Positions 53,981 through 62,927 of a stretch of 64,000 nucleotides of DNA are shown here, one piece after another. Each line of letters opens with the position of its first letter. Positions within the stretch are counted from its first letter, which is position 1. The stretch is from assembly GCF_900163665.1 (NCBI RefSeq), contig NZ_FUIA01000008.1, forward strand, positions 107,996 through 171,995, given 5' to 3'. Below the pieces are notes generated by a model, which was not told the DNA's origin, made no database searches, and saw nothing but the letters and a program-made list of their open reading frames with translations. The position numbers were made by a program, and so were the translations under genes. The stretch comes from Frigoribacterium sp. JB110 (GTDB lineage Bacteria > Actinomycetota > Actinomycetes > Actinomycetales > Microbacteriaceae).

Positions 53981-55578
53981 GCGTCTTCCGTTCGGTTCAT
54001 TGCCTGCGGTGCCACGGCCTCGATGGCCAGGCCCGCGCGATAGCGGTTGAGGTAGGTGGTGAACCCGGCGACGTCCGCCGGATCCGGATCGATCACACGG
54101 AGTTCCGCGGAGGCGAACACGTCGTCGTCCAGGTACTTCTCGAGCGGCGCCCTGTCAGCGTGCGCGAGGTAGGAGCCGAGCACGGCGATCCCCCACGCGC
54201 CGCCCTCCGCGGCGAGTTCCCCCACCGCCACCGGGGCACCGAGTGCACCGGCGAGGAAGCGCTGCGCGACGCCGGCCGTGCGGAACAGACCGCCGTGGGC
54301 GAACATCCGCTCGAGCGTCACGCCCTCGTCAGCGAGAACCTGCATACCGATCGCGAGCGTGCCGAACACGCCGTAGATCTGCGAGCGCATGACGTTGGCG
54401 AGCGACAGGTCGCTGCCGGATGTGCGCACGAACAGCGGCACGCCCTCGGTGAGACCGGCAACCGGCTCTCCGGCGAGATGGTTGTAGGCGAGGAGGCCAC
54501 CGGCATCCGGCTCTCCGGCGAGCGCCTCGCGGAACAGCACCTCGAACACGGCGTCGTCGTCGAGCTGCCGGCCTGATGCCTCGGCGAAGCGCGAGAACAG
54601 GCCGGCCCATGCGCCCAGCTCGCTGGCGCCGTTGTTGCAGTGCACCATCGCGACGGCGTCGCCTGCGGGAGTGGTGACCAGGTCGAGCTCGTGATGCACG
54701 CTCTCGAGCGCCTTCTCGAGAACCACCATCGCGAAGATGCTCGTGCCGGCCGAGACGTTGCCCGTGCGGGGTGCGACGGAGTTCGTCGCCACCATGCCGG
54801 TGCCCGCGTCGCCCTCAGGCGGGCACAGCGGGATGCCGGCGCGCAGTGCGCCAGACGGGTCGAGCAGCGCTGCGCCCTCGTCGGTCAGTGCGCCTGCTTC
54901 GGCGCCCGCAGCGAGCACTTCCGGCAGCAGCGATGTGACGGGCGCCGGCAGGGCTTCTCCGGCGCGAGCGTCGTAGGCATCGATCATCCGGGCATCGAAG
55001 TCGCACGTGACGGAGTCGATGGGGAACATTCCGGATGCGTCGCCGACGCCGAGCACGCGCCGGCCGGTCAGGCGCGAGTGCACGTAGCCGGCGAGCGTGG
55101 TGACGAAGTCGAGGTTCGGCACATGCTCCTCGGCGTCGAGCACGGCCTGATGCAGGTGCGCGATCGACCAGCGCAGCGGGATGTTCACGCCGAACAGCTC
55201 GGTCAGCTCGGTCGCCGCATCGCCCGTGTTGGTGTTGCGCCAGGTGCGGAACGGGGTGAGCAGCTCCCCCGCTGCGTCGAAGGCGAGGTAGCCGTGCATC
55301 ATCGCGGAGACGCCGATCGCCCCGAATGTGTCCGGCCGCACGCCGTGGCGCGTCTCCGCGTCGGCGACCAGGTCGGCGTACGCGGCCTGCAGCCCTGACC
55401 ACACGTCGTCGAGCGAGTACGTCCACAGCCCGTTCTCGAGCCGGTTCTCCCATGCATGGCCGCCTGTGGCGAGCACCTCTGTGGCGTCCGAGCCGATCAG
55501 GCACGCCTTGATGCGCGTCGAGCCGAGCTCGATGCCGAGACTGGTGCGGCCGGCGAGGATATCCTGCGCGCCGGTCAT
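53977..55578 (-). CDS. araB: Ribulokinase-type FGGY carbohydrate kinase
   Basis: A 533-residue FGGY kinase. [16 protein letters not shown] is the first ATP loop; [15 protein letters not shown] the sugar-binding block; [11 protein letters not shown] and [14 protein letters not shown] later FGGY motifs. With AraA upstream substrate and AraD downstream it phosphorylates L-ribulose. Its ATG (55578) overlaps the araD stop. The long in-frame extension upstream runs through araD and is rejected. Confidence 0.94.
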   Translation of the reverse strand: MTGAQDILAGRTSLGIELGSTRIKACLIGSDATEVLATGGHAWENRLENGLWTYSLDDVWSGLQAAYADLVADAETRHGVRPDTFGAIGVSAMMHGYLAFDAAGELLTPFRTWRNTNTGDAATELTELFGVNIPLRWSIAHLHQAVLDAEEHVPNLDFVTTLAGYVHSRLTGRRVLGVGDASGMFPIDSVTCDFDARMIDAYDARAGEALPAPVTSLLPEVLAAGAEAGALTDEGAALLDPSGALRAGIPLCPPEGDAGTGMVATNSVAPRTGNVSAGTSIFAMVVLEKALESVHHELDLVTTPAGDAVAMVHCNNGASELGAWAGLFSRFAEASGRQLDDDAVFEVLFREALAGEPDAGGLLAYNHLAGEPVAGLTEGVPLFVRTSGSDLSLANVMRSQIYGVFGTLAIGMQVLADEGVTLERMFAHGGLFRTAGVAQRFLAGALGAPVAVGELAAEGGAWGIAVLGSYLAHADRAPLEKYLDDDVFASAELRVIDPDPADVAGFTTYLNRYRAGLAIEAVAPQAMNRTEDA

Positions 55579-56294
55579 CGACGAGCGTCCGTGCTCTGTC
55601 CGTACACGTTCTGGTAGCGGTTGTAGAGGCTGTCGATCGACTCCTGCGGAATCGGCACCAGCTCGCCCGCCTCTCGGGCGTAGTGCACGGTGCGGGCGAC
55701 GTCCTCGACCATCACGGCCGCCTTCACGGCGTCCTTGGCGTTCACACCGATGGTGAACGGGCCGTGGTTCTGCATCAGCACGGCACGCGAGCGGTGGCCG
55801 CGCAGCGTCTCGACCACGCCGCGGCCGATCGAGTCGTCGCCGATGATCGCGAACGGGCCGACGGGGATCGGGCCGCCGAACTCGTCGGCCATGGCCGTGA
55901 TGACGCACGGGATCTCCTCGGCGCGCGCAGCCCACGCGACGGCGAACGTGGAGTGGGTGTGCACCACACCTCCCACATCCGGCATGTTCCGGTACACGTA
56001 GGCGTGCGCCGCAGTATCGCTGGAGGGCGCGCGCTCGCTGCCTGGCGCACCGGGGATCGCATTGCCGTCGAGGTCGCAGAGGATCATGTTCTCCGGCGCC
56101 AGGTCGTCGTAGCTGATACCACTGGGCTTGATGACGAACAGGTCGGCGCCCGGCACACGGCCCGAGACGTTCCCACCGGTCCAGACGACGAGACCGTAGC
56201 GCACGAGCTCGGCATGCAGCGCCGCCACGTCGGCGCGGACGGCACGAATGGCCTCTTCGATCTCTGGGGCAAAGGTGGGGGCGGCGTCGCTCAC
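55575..56294 (-). CDS. araD: L-ribulose-5-phosphate 4-epimerase
   Basis: A 239-residue class II aldolase-fold enzyme. VWTGGNVSGRVPG binds phosphate, VHTHSTFAVAWAARAEE has the zinc histidines, and MQNHGPFTIG the third. It makes D-xylulose 5-phosphate for the pentose phosphate pathway. Start GTG 56294 has GAGG six bases ahead and fits the family; extension to 56369 would run through the operator at 56325. First gene of the arabinose operon. Confidence 0.95.
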   Translation of the reverse strand: MSDAAPTFAPEIEEAIRAVRADVAALHAELVRYGLVVWTGGNVSGRVPGADLFVIKPSGISYDDLAPENMILCDLDGNAIPGAPGSERAPSSDTAAHAYVYRNMPDVGGVVHTHSTFAVAWAARAEEIPCVITAMADEFGGPIPVGPFAIIGDDSIGRGVVETLRGHRSRAVLMQNHGPFTIGVNAKDAVKAAVMVEDVARTVHYAREAGELVPIPQESIDSLYNRYQNVYGQSTDARR

Positions 56295-56324
56295 GTAAAA
56301 CCTCACTGCTGTGTGTCCGGACCT

Positions 56325-56338
56325 TGTGACCGGTAACA
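56325..56338. promoter_or_regulatory. LacI-type operator upstream of araD
   Basis: TGTGACCGGTAACA, a CCGG-centred palindrome, differs from the sites at 32400 and 47406 at two positions. It lies 31 bases before the araD start, where a repressor would block transcription. Links the arabinose operon to the arabinan cluster. Confidence 0.72.
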
Positions 56339-56417
56339 AAATGCTACGAGGGGCCTTCGACCTCGTCAAGGCGAGCGGAGCCCGCGTGGCCCCAGCCTAC
56401 CCAGCACCCGCTGTCCG

Positions 56418-56522
56418 CTCCAGTGTGCCGACCCGCGGCACCGGCCCGCTGCGTGCTCGCGTGTGCCGAGCTGCGGCTCCCAAGACCCCGCCGCGCGCTC
56501 CAGTGCGCCGAACTGCGGCACC
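56418..56522. repeat. Array of three 25-bp units upstream of araD
   Basis: Units at 56418-56442, 56456-56480 and 56498-56522, spaced 38 and 42 bp, match the consensus of the array at 27356 (third unit CTCCAGTGCGCCGAACTGCG plus GCACC). No gene overlaps them. The rest of the 56295-56615 gap holds the operator and a terminator only. Confidence 0.6.
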
Positions 56523-56567
56523 GTCGAACGGGAAGCGCGATCTCCCCCACCCGAGCCGCCGACACAG

Positions 56568-56602
56568 CAGAACGCACCCGGCACGGGGCCGGGTGCGTTC
56601 TG
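56568..56602. terminator. Terminator hairpin of the small membrane protein gene
   Basis: CAGAACGCACCCGGC (56568-56582) and GCCGGGTGCGTTCTG (56588-56602) pair perfectly with a five-base loop, 13 bases past the stop of the minus-strand gene at 56616. Confidence 0.8.
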
Positions 56603-56615
56603 GAAGCAGTGCGGG

Positions 56616-56795
56616 TCAGCGCTGGTGCGTGGCGCCGGATCGCGCGTGGATCGGCAGCGCCATCGCCAGGCACACGCAGATGATGCCGAGCGCGAAGACG
56701 AGCGCGGATACGAACCCGACCGTGATGAACGGCATGAAGGCCACACCGAACAGCGCGATTCCGCCGACGAACAAGATAATGCTGAGCAGGAACAT
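56616..56795 (-). CDS. Small two-helix membrane protein
   Basis: A 59-residue protein with two hydrophobic helices (FLLSIILFVGGIALFGVAF and VGFVSALVFALGIICVCLAM) and a short basic tail. The ATG at 56795 has AAAGGG ahead; a GTG ten codons upstream is possible. A perfect terminator follows, which supports it being a real gene. No family recognised. Confidence 0.65.
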   Translation of the reverse strand: MFLLSIILFVGGIALFGVAFMPFITVGFVSALVFALGIICVCLAMALPIHARSGATHQR

Positions 56796-56895
56796 CTCGC
56801 GCCCTTTCTGAAGCTTGCGCTCCACCCTAACCGTTCGCCTCCCCCATCCGAAAACATCCGACTCGAGACCCGATGCTCGCCGTTGACAACTATTG

Positions 56896-56910
56896 GTTTG
56901 AATCGCAAAC
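56896..56910. promoter_or_regulatory. Candidate operator GTTTG-N5-CAAAC
   Basis: GTTTGAATCGCAAAC is a perfect 5-5-5 palindrome, nine bases before the membrane protein start and seven bases past a TTGACA box (56884-56889). It overlaps the spacer or -10 region and could be bound by the winged-helix regulator encoded two genes on. Confidence 0.5.
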
Positions 56911-56918
56911 TACTTTGC

Positions 56919-57581
56919 ATGGACCAGATGCCGGACGACGAACCGCAGGACGACGGCGCAGTCGACGCGGCCGAGATGGCGCGGGTGATGGAACAGCAGC
57001 AGCGCGCCCTCGCCGTCCGCACCTCGCGCCTCGGCGGCACCCTGCTGGTGATCTGGGGCGTGGTGTGGGTGGCGTGCTACGCACTGAAGTGGAGCGAATC
57101 CGGCGCGCTCGGCGGCAACCCGCTGTTCCGGCTCCCATCGACGGCAACCGACATCGTCATCGCCGCCGTCATATGCACCGCACTCGCCGCTTCCGGGTTC
57201 ATCGGGGCCAGAATGGGCCGCGGGATGCGCGGGCCGAGCGCCCGCTCCGGCGCCCTGTACGGCTGGACGATCTCGATCGGCACCGCGGTGGTGGTGATGT
57301 TCACGGTCGCCCTGGATCGCTCCGGTGTGGACGAGCAGTCCCTGGCTCTCGTGTTCCCCGGGGCGTTCACGATTGTGTTCGCCACCCTCTACATGGTCGG
57401 CGCCCCGCTCAGCGGCACGCGCACGCCTTTCTTCGTCGGTCTTCTGCTGTGCCTCGCAGTGCTCGTGGCCACCACCGTCGCGGTGCCGCACCACTGGCTC
57501 GTGTACGCCGTGTCGGGATGCACCTTCTTCTTCGCCGCCGCTCGCTCGGGCCGTGTCGCCGCTCCCATGGCCGGTGCGTGA
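56919..57581 (+). CDS. Six-helix membrane protein in an HTH-linked operon
   Basis: A 220-residue protein with a 35-residue acidic cytoplasmic lead and about six helices (for example LGGTLLVIWGVVWVACYAL and ATDIVIAAVICTALAASGF). No enzymatic motif is seen. Such proteins often travel with a small winged-helix regulator, as here (one base apart). ATG 56919 or 56928 could be the start. Confidence 0.75.
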   Translation: MDQMPDDEPQDDGAVDAAEMARVMEQQQRALAVRTSRLGGTLLVIWGVVWVACYALKWSESGALGGNPLFRLPSTATDIVIAAVICTALAASGFIGARMGRGMRGPSARSGALYGWTISIGTAVVVMFTVALDRSGVDEQSLALVFPGAFTIVFATLYMVGAPLSGTRTPFFVGLLLCLAVLVATTVAVPHHWLVYAVSGCTFFFAAARSGRVAAPMAGA

Positions 57582-57582
57582 G

Positions 57583-57900
57583 ATGGCGCTCGATCCCGTC
57601 ATCCACGCACCCGTTCGCCTGCGTATCGTCACCCTGCTCGCCTCGACCCTGCCCGATCCGGCCGACGAACTTCCGTTCCTGCAGCTGCAGCGGGAGCTCG
57701 ACCTCACCGCAGGCAATCTGACCACCCACCTCACCCGCCTCGAGGACGCAGGATACGTTGCGATCTCGAAGGGCTTCCAGGGACGCAAGCCGGTCACCCA
57801 CGTCGCGCTCGCCCCCGCGGGTCGGCTCGCGTTTGCGACGTACCGCGAGGAGCTGCTCGCGATGCTGAGCGCTCCATCACGGAGAAGGGGCGACCGATGA
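57583..57900 (+). CDS. Winged-helix transcriptional regulator (HTH_34 type)
   Basis: A 105-residue regulator. PVRLRIVTLLAS, FLQLQRELDLTAGNLTTHLTR and the wing SKGFQGRKPVTHVALA are those of the MarR/ArsR-like winged-helix group that pairs with membrane proteins. Probably represses its own operon through the palindrome at 56896. The stop overlaps the CPBP protease start (ATGA). Confidence 0.87.
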   Translation: MALDPVIHAPVRLRIVTLLASTLPDPADELPFLQLQRELDLTAGNLTTHLTRLEDAGYVAISKGFQGRKPVTHVALAPAGRLAFATYREELLAMLSAPSRRRGDR

Positions 57901-58862
57901 CCGATTCCGCGCGGCGCTTCCGACCCCCGTCCGGGCGCGAGACGACCTCGCCGCATGAACCTCCACCGCCGGATGGCGCGACGGATGGCGTCGGGCCGAC
58001 CGACCTGCCGGTACGACCTCGCGGTCGCGCCGCGTCCCTCCGCGGAGCGACGGAACACCGTGGGCGGCCTGCGCCTGGCGGCGTCGACCGGCGGCGGATG
58101 CATTCGATCGCCGCCCCCACACCGTTCGAACCGCGCGATGCGTGGACGGTTCTGGTCATCCGGATCGCGCTGATCGTGCTGGCAGCGCTGGCGGGCGCCC
58201 TGATCCTGCTCGTTGCCAACGACCGCTGGGCGCTCCCGCCAGGGTCACTGCTGGCGACCTGGACGATCATCCCCGTCAACATTCTGACGTGGGTCGTCGT
58301 CATCCGGATTCTGCGACGCCGCCGGGTGCGCATTCGGGACATGCTCGCGCCTGGTCCGCGCGGCGTCTGGGTGGACGTCCTGTGGGGTCTCGCCTGGCTC
58401 GCTGCGCTCTACCTCCCCTTCGCCGGCGCGCTGATCGGCACGCTCGCGCTGTTCGAGTCCGACCCGTTCACCGCGTTCGAGACCGCCTTCGCCTCCCCGC
58501 ACACCCTCGTCGACGTGCCTGCCGCTCTCGCGCCGCTGATCGCCATCGGTGTGTTCGTGCTGTTCGCCCCGCTGAACGCGCCCGTCGAGGAACTCGCCTT
58601 CCGCGGCATCGCCCAGCGCGGCCTCGGCGGCTGGACCGGGGTGGTCGTCCCCTCGCTCGCCTTCGGGTTCCAGCACGCATGGTTCGCCGCGACGTGGAGC
58701 GCGGCGGCTGCGATGTTCGCCGCCTTCGTCGTCTGGGGGCTGGGCTCGGCGCTGATCGTGCGCTTCCAGGGCCGGCTCCTGCCGATCCTCGTCGCGCATC
58801 TCATCGTGAACGTGCTGACGAGCGCACCCGCGCTGCTGTTGCTGTTCATCGACATCGGCTGA
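57897..58862 (+). CDS. CPBP family intramembrane metalloprotease
   Basis: A 321-residue protein: a disordered Pro/Arg-rich N-terminus of about 75 residues, then eight or so helices. VEELAFRGIAQRGLG (about 230) has the EExxxR motif, FGFQHAWFA (about 258) the FxxxH motif and LVAHLIVNVLTS (about 300) the HxxxN motif that bind the metal in CPBP (Abi/Rce1) proteases. Substrate unknown. Last gene of the membrane protein-regulator-protease operon. Confidence 0.87.
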   Translation: MTDSARRFRPPSGRETTSPHEPPPPDGATDGVGPTDLPVRPRGRAASLRGATEHRGRPAPGGVDRRRMHSIAAPTPFEPRDAWTVLVIRIALIVLAALAGALILLVANDRWALPPGSLLATWTIIPVNILTWVVVIRILRRRRVRIRDMLAPGPRGVWVDVLWGLAWLAALYLPFAGALIGTLALFESDPFTAFETAFASPHTLVDVPAALAPLIAIGVFVLFAPLNAPVEELAFRGIAQRGLGGWTGVVVPSLAFGFQHAWFAATWSAAAAMFAAFVVWGLGSALIVRFQGRLLPILVAHLIVNVLTSAPALLLLFIDIG

Positions 58863-58941
58863 TCGGAACGAACCCCCGCGGCGCCTGTCGAGATCCCACA
58901 ACCGGTTGGAACCGGCGCCTGGACGGCCATAGCGTGACGGC

Positions 58942-60168
58942 ATGAGCACTCCCCTGCCAGGCGATCGCACAGAGAAGTACGACGTCACCGCCCCCGCCGA
59001 CACCGACTACTACGAGGTCTTCGCCGACGTCGCCGGCTCCGATCGCGAGGCGTGGCGTCGCGCGCGCACCCTCGTCGACGAGACCGGCGAACGGATGCTC
59101 GCCGCCTGGGACGCGTCGGAGTATCCGGTCGAGGTCGTCCCCCGGATGGGCGAGCTCGATCTCATGACGGACGGCATCGATCATCCGGGGCTCACGCACC
59201 TGTCGCCGCTGGCGGCCGGCCTGGTGAACATGGAGCTCTCCCGCGGCGACGGTTCGCTCGGCACGATCCTCGCCGTGCAGGGCGGGCTGGCGCTGCGCAC
59301 GCTCGCGCTGTTCGGCAGCGACGAGCAGAAGGCCCGCTGGCTGCGGCCGCTCGCCGACGGCACCGTGCTCGGTGCGTTCGCGCTGACCGAGCCGACGCAC
59401 GGGTCGGACTCGACCTCGCTGGAGACGGTCGCGACCAGGGACGGCGCCGGATGGATCATCCGCGGTGCGAAGAAGTGGATCGGCAACGGGGCATCCGGCG
59501 GGATCACCTTCGTGTGGGCGCGCGTGGCGTCGCCAGGCGATCCAGACGACGGCGCGGTGCGGTGCTTCCTCGTCGAGCAGGACGTCGACGGCTACGAGGC
59601 GAGCGTGATCGAGGGGAAGGTCGCGCTGAGAGCGATCCACCAGGCGCACATCCGGCTGCACGATGTGCGGGTCTCTGCGGATGCCGTACTGCCTGGCGCG
59701 CGTTCGTTCAAGGACACCTCGACCGTGCTGTTCGCCACGCGATCCGGCGTGGCGTGGTCGGCGCTGGGGCACGCGACGGCCTGCTACGAGGCCGCGCTGG
59801 CATACGCGTCGGCCCGCGAGCAGTTCGGCAAGCCGCTGGCGAGATTCCAGATGGTTCAGCAGCGACTCACGGAGATGCTCGCGCAGCTGACCTCGATGCA
59901 GCTGTTCTGCCGGCGCCTGGCTGACATCGAGGCGGCGGGACAGCTGCGGCCCACGCAGGCGTCGCTGGCGAAGTTCCACAACACCCGCACGGCGCGCGAC
60001 ATCGCCCGCACCGCCCGCGACATGCTGGGCGGCAACGGCATCCTGCTCGAGAACCGCGTCATCCAGCACCTGGCCGACATCGAGGCCATCCACACCTACG
60101 AGGGCACAGAAAGCGTCCAAGCGCTCCTGATCGGCCGAGACATCACCGGCGTCGGCGCCTTCGCATAG
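58942..60168 (+). CDS. Acyl-CoA dehydrogenase, glutaryl-CoA dehydrogenase-like
   Basis: A 408-residue flavoenzyme. GAFALTEPTHGSDSTSLET is the FAD/substrate signature one, YASAREQFGKPLARFQMVQ and ARDMLGGNGILLENRVIQH signature two, and IHTYEGTESVQ carries the catalytic Glu in the position used by the glutaryl-CoA branch. Would oxidise an acyl-CoA with transfer of electrons to ETF. The specific acid is not shown by context. Confidence 0.9.
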   Translation: MSTPLPGDRTEKYDVTAPADTDYYEVFADVAGSDREAWRRARTLVDETGERMLAAWDASEYPVEVVPRMGELDLMTDGIDHPGLTHLSPLAAGLVNMELSRGDGSLGTILAVQGGLALRTLALFGSDEQKARWLRPLADGTVLGAFALTEPTHGSDSTSLETVATRDGAGWIIRGAKKWIGNGASGGITFVWARVASPGDPDDGAVRCFLVEQDVDGYEASVIEGKVALRAIHQAHIRLHDVRVSADAVLPGARSFKDTSTVLFATRSGVAWSALGHATACYEAALAYASAREQFGKPLARFQMVQQRLTEMLAQLTSMQLFCRRLADIEAAGQLRPTQASLAKFHNTRTARDIARTARDMLGGNGILLENRVIQHLADIEAIHTYEGTESVQALLIGRDITGVGAFA

Positions 60169-60176
60169 CGCTGATT

Positions 60177-60234
60177 CTTCATTTCTGGCACATCTCCGGG
60201 TGGGTACACCACCGGAGATGTGCCAGAAATGAAG
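60177..60234. terminator. Long perfect hairpin after the acyl-CoA dehydrogenase gene
   Basis: Positions 60177-60199 and 60212-60234 are perfect 23-bp inverted repeats, with further partial pairing (GGTGG with CCACC) in the 12-bp loop. The right arm contains in-frame ATG codons of the following frame, but the true start of the next gene is 60283. Confidence 0.75.
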
Positions 60235-60282
60235 AGTTATGCGCTCGGACGACCGGCTCGGCGGACCTGCGACAATGGGCGG

Positions 60283-61734
60283 GTGCGAGCAACGGTTGTC
60301 GGGAGCGGTCCGAACGGGCTGGCTGCGGCTGTGGCGCTTGCCCGCAGCGGGTACGAGGTCACAGTGCTCGAGGCCGCCGATCATGCCGGCGGTGGGGTCG
60401 CGACGACGGAGATGACGCTGCCGGGCTTCCGGCACGACGTCTGCTCCGCCGTGCACCCGATCGCGCTGACCTCTCCGTTCTTCCGCGCCGCGGGCCTGAT
60501 GGACACCGTCGACTGGATCGTGCCCGAGATCTCCTACGCGCAGACGATCGCACCGGGTCGTTCGGCGATCGCGTGGCGCGACATCGAGCGCACCGCAGCG
60601 GGCCTCGGCGCCGACGGCACCGCATGGCGCCGGATGCTCGGCCCGCTCGCGAAGCGGATCGGCGGCGTCGTCGACTTCACAGGCAACAACATGGTGCGCG
60701 TCCCGCGCGATCTGCTCACCACCATCCGGTTCGCCCTGCGCATGCTCCCGACGGGCACTCCGCTCGGCCGCAGCGTCCTGCGCACCGAGGAGGCGCAGGC
60801 GCTGCTGACCGGCGTGCTCGCCCACGCCAACACTCCCCTGCCGTCGCTGGCGGGCGCGGCAGCCGGGCTGATGCTCGCCGCGCACGGCCACGCCGAGACC
60901 GGATGGGGCTACCCCCGCGGCGGGGCGCAGTCGATCGCCGATGCCCTCATCGCCGACCTCACCGCGCACGGCGGCCGCGTCGTCACAGGCGAGCACGTCC
61001 GCGACCTGGCGTCCCTCGATTGGGGGGATCCCGCATCCGGCGACGTGCTGATGCTCGACACGTCGCCGAAACTGGCACTGACACATCCGGATGTGCCGTC
61101 GTCGTACGCACGCGCGCTGGATCGCTACGCATACGGGCCGGCAGCGGCGAAGGTCGACTTCGCGCTCGACGGCCCCGTTCCGTGGGCCGACGAGGCCCTC
61201 GCGCTCTCCCCCACCGTGCACGTGGGCGGCACCCGCGCCGAGACGGAGGCGAGCGAGAACGCCGTCGCGCGCGGTCGTATCAGCAAGGCTCCGTACGTGC
61301 TGGCGGTGCAGCCGTCGGTGCTCGACGCGACCAGGGCGCCGGAGGGCAAACAGGTGCTGTGGGCGTACATCCACGTGCCGAACGGCTCGCCCGTCGACCC
61401 GACCGAGCTGATCACCGCGCAGATCGAGCGCTTCGCTCCCGGCTTCCGCGATCGCGTGATCGCCTCGCACTCCGTGCCCGCGAACGCCCGCGAGGCGGAG
61501 AACCCGGCGGCGCTCGGCGGCGACGTGCTCGGCGGCGCGTTCACGCTGATGCAGGCGTTCCGGCGCCCGGTGATCTCGCCTGCGCCGTGGCGCACGCCGA
61601 TGCGCGGCGTCTATCTCGCCTCGGCGTCGACCCCGCCCGGCCCCGGCGTGAACGGCATGGCCGGCTGGTTCGCCGCGCGCACCGCGCTGCGCGACCGCGG
61701 CATGCCGTCGACCCTGTCGCACGTGTTCGCCTGA
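60283..61734 (+). CDS. FAD-dependent oxidoreductase, phytoene desaturase-like
   Basis: A 483-residue flavoprotein. VVGSGPNGLAAAVALARSGY is the FAD-binding Rossmann motif, followed by VLEAADHAGGGVATTE. YPRGGAQSIADAL and the C-terminal ASTPPGPGVNGMAGW match the NAD(P)/FAD oxidoreductase group related to carotenoid desaturases (COG1233, pyridine nucleotide-disulfide type). No carotenoid genes lie nearby, so the role is open. GTG 60283 is preferred; an upstream ATG at 60220 lies in the terminator hairpin. Confidence 0.87.
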   Translation: MRATVVGSGPNGLAAAVALARSGYEVTVLEAADHAGGGVATTEMTLPGFRHDVCSAVHPIALTSPFFRAAGLMDTVDWIVPEISYAQTIAPGRSAIAWRDIERTAAGLGADGTAWRRMLGPLAKRIGGVVDFTGNNMVRVPRDLLTTIRFALRMLPTGTPLGRSVLRTEEAQALLTGVLAHANTPLPSLAGAAAGLMLAAHGHAETGWGYPRGGAQSIADALIADLTAHGGRVVTGEHVRDLASLDWGDPASGDVLMLDTSPKLALTHPDVPSSYARALDRYAYGPAAAKVDFALDGPVPWADEALALSPTVHVGGTRAETEASENAVARGRISKAPYVLAVQPSVLDATRAPEGKQVLWAYIHVPNGSPVDPTELITAQIERFAPGFRDRVIASHSVPANAREAENPAALGGDVLGGAFTLMQAFRRPVISPAPWRTPMRGVYLASASTPPGPGVNGMAGWFAARTALRDRGMPSTLSHVFA

Positions 61735-61744
61735 CCGCACAGTT

Positions 61745-61805
61745 CTTCAGTCTCCCGCTTTTCCGCAGCTGCCCGCAGAGGAAAAGGCGGAGACTTGAAG
61801 AGTTG
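61745..61805. terminator. Stem-loop after the flavoprotein gene
   Basis: CTTCAGTCTCCCGCTTTTCC (about 61745-61764) pairs with GGAAAAGGCGGAGACTTGAAG (about 61780-61800), with small bulges. Lies just past the stop at 61734. Confidence 0.6.
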
Positions 61806-61846
61806 CGGGGGTGGACCGGCGTGTGCGCGGCGGGCAGGATGGGCGC

Positions 61847-62905
61847 ATGGCGCACGAGATCCCGCAGCCGATGCTGGCGAAGGCCGTTCCGGATGTCCCG
61901 GATCCGGCGAAGACGGAGGGCGGGCTGCTGTACGAGCCGAAGTGGGACGGCTTCCGCGTTCTCGCCTCGTGGGACGGTGACTCGGTCGAGCTCGGATCGC
62001 GCGGCGCCAAGCCGCTGACACGGTACTTCCCTGAACTCACCGATGTCCTGCCGCAGCTGCTCCCCCGCCCCTGTCTCATCGACGGGGAGATCGTCGTCGC
62101 CGAAGGCGGACGACTGAGCTGGGAGGCGCTGAGCCGACGGATCCATCCTGCCGCCTCCCGCGTGGCGACGCTGTCGGCCGAGACGCCGGCGATGATCGTC
62201 GCCTTCGACCTGCTGCGCGACGGCGACGAGGATCTCATGGGCCTTCCCTTCCGCGAGCGCCGAGCACGCCTGGAGTCGCTGTTTGCCGGCGTGCCGTCGC
62301 CGATGCACCTCACGCGCGCCACCACCGATCCGGAACGTGCTCGCGAGTGGTTCACGCGCTTCGAGGGTGCGGGGCTGGACGGCGTCGTCGCCAAGCCGCT
62401 CGCCGATGCGTATGCGCCGGGCAAGCGCGCCCTGTTCAAGGTCAAGCATTCACGCACGGCCGATGTCGTCGCCCTCGGCTACCGCGTGCACAAGAGCGGC
62501 CGCGGGGTCGGCTCGCTGTTGGTCGGCCTCTGCGACGCCGATGGCGAGCTGCGCAACGTCGGTGGGGTCTCGGCGTTCAGCGACGCGCGCCGACTCGAGC
62601 TGGTCGACGAGCTCGAACCGCTCGTGGAGCGCGACGACGCAGGCGACGCGGTCCGCGGCGAGACCGATCACAATCGGTTCTCCTCCGGCAGGGACGTCTC
62701 ATTCGTGCGCCTCCGCCCCGAGCGCGTGCTCGAGGTGAAGTACGACCAGCTGGAGGGGCAGCGCTTCCGGCACACCGTGCAGTTCCTGCGCTGGCGCGAC
62801 GATCGCGAGCCGAGTTCGTGCACCTACGACCAGCTTGACGTGCCGGTGTCGTACGCGCTGTCGGATGTGCTGACCGCACCGGGCGAGGCGGGAGATCCGG
62901 CCTGA
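61847..62905 (+). CDS. ATP-dependent DNA ligase, LigC type
   Basis: A 352-residue ligase. YEPKWDGFRVLA (about 27-38) has the adenylated Lys (KxDG), IDGEIVV motif III, VAFDLL motif IIIa, GVVAKPL motif IV and FKVKHSRTADVV motif V; an OB domain ends it. Size fits the stand-alone LigC of actinobacteria, used in repair of double-strand breaks or excision repair. It faces the LigD-polymerase-like gene 22 bases away. Confidence 0.92.
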   Translation: MAHEIPQPMLAKAVPDVPDPAKTEGGLLYEPKWDGFRVLASWDGDSVELGSRGAKPLTRYFPELTDVLPQLLPRPCLIDGEIVVAEGGRLSWEALSRRIHPAASRVATLSAETPAMIVAFDLLRDGDEDLMGLPFRERRARLESLFAGVPSPMHLTRATTDPERAREWFTRFEGAGLDGVVAKPLADAYAPGKRALFKVKHSRTADVVALGYRVHKSGRGVGSLLVGLCDADGELRNVGGVSAFSDARRLELVDELEPLVERDDAGDAVRGETDHNRFSSGRDVSFVRLRPERVLEVKYDQLEGQRFRHTVQFLRWRDDREPSSCTYDQLDVPVSYALSDVLTAPGEAGDPA

Positions 62906-62927
62906 CGCCGAGCGTCGGAGGCGCGAC

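Noticed and set aside
56418..56522. Repeat array considered as a CRISPR array
   Set aside because: Only three units with degenerate sequence, spacers of 13-17 bp and no cas genes; too short and variable for CRISPR.
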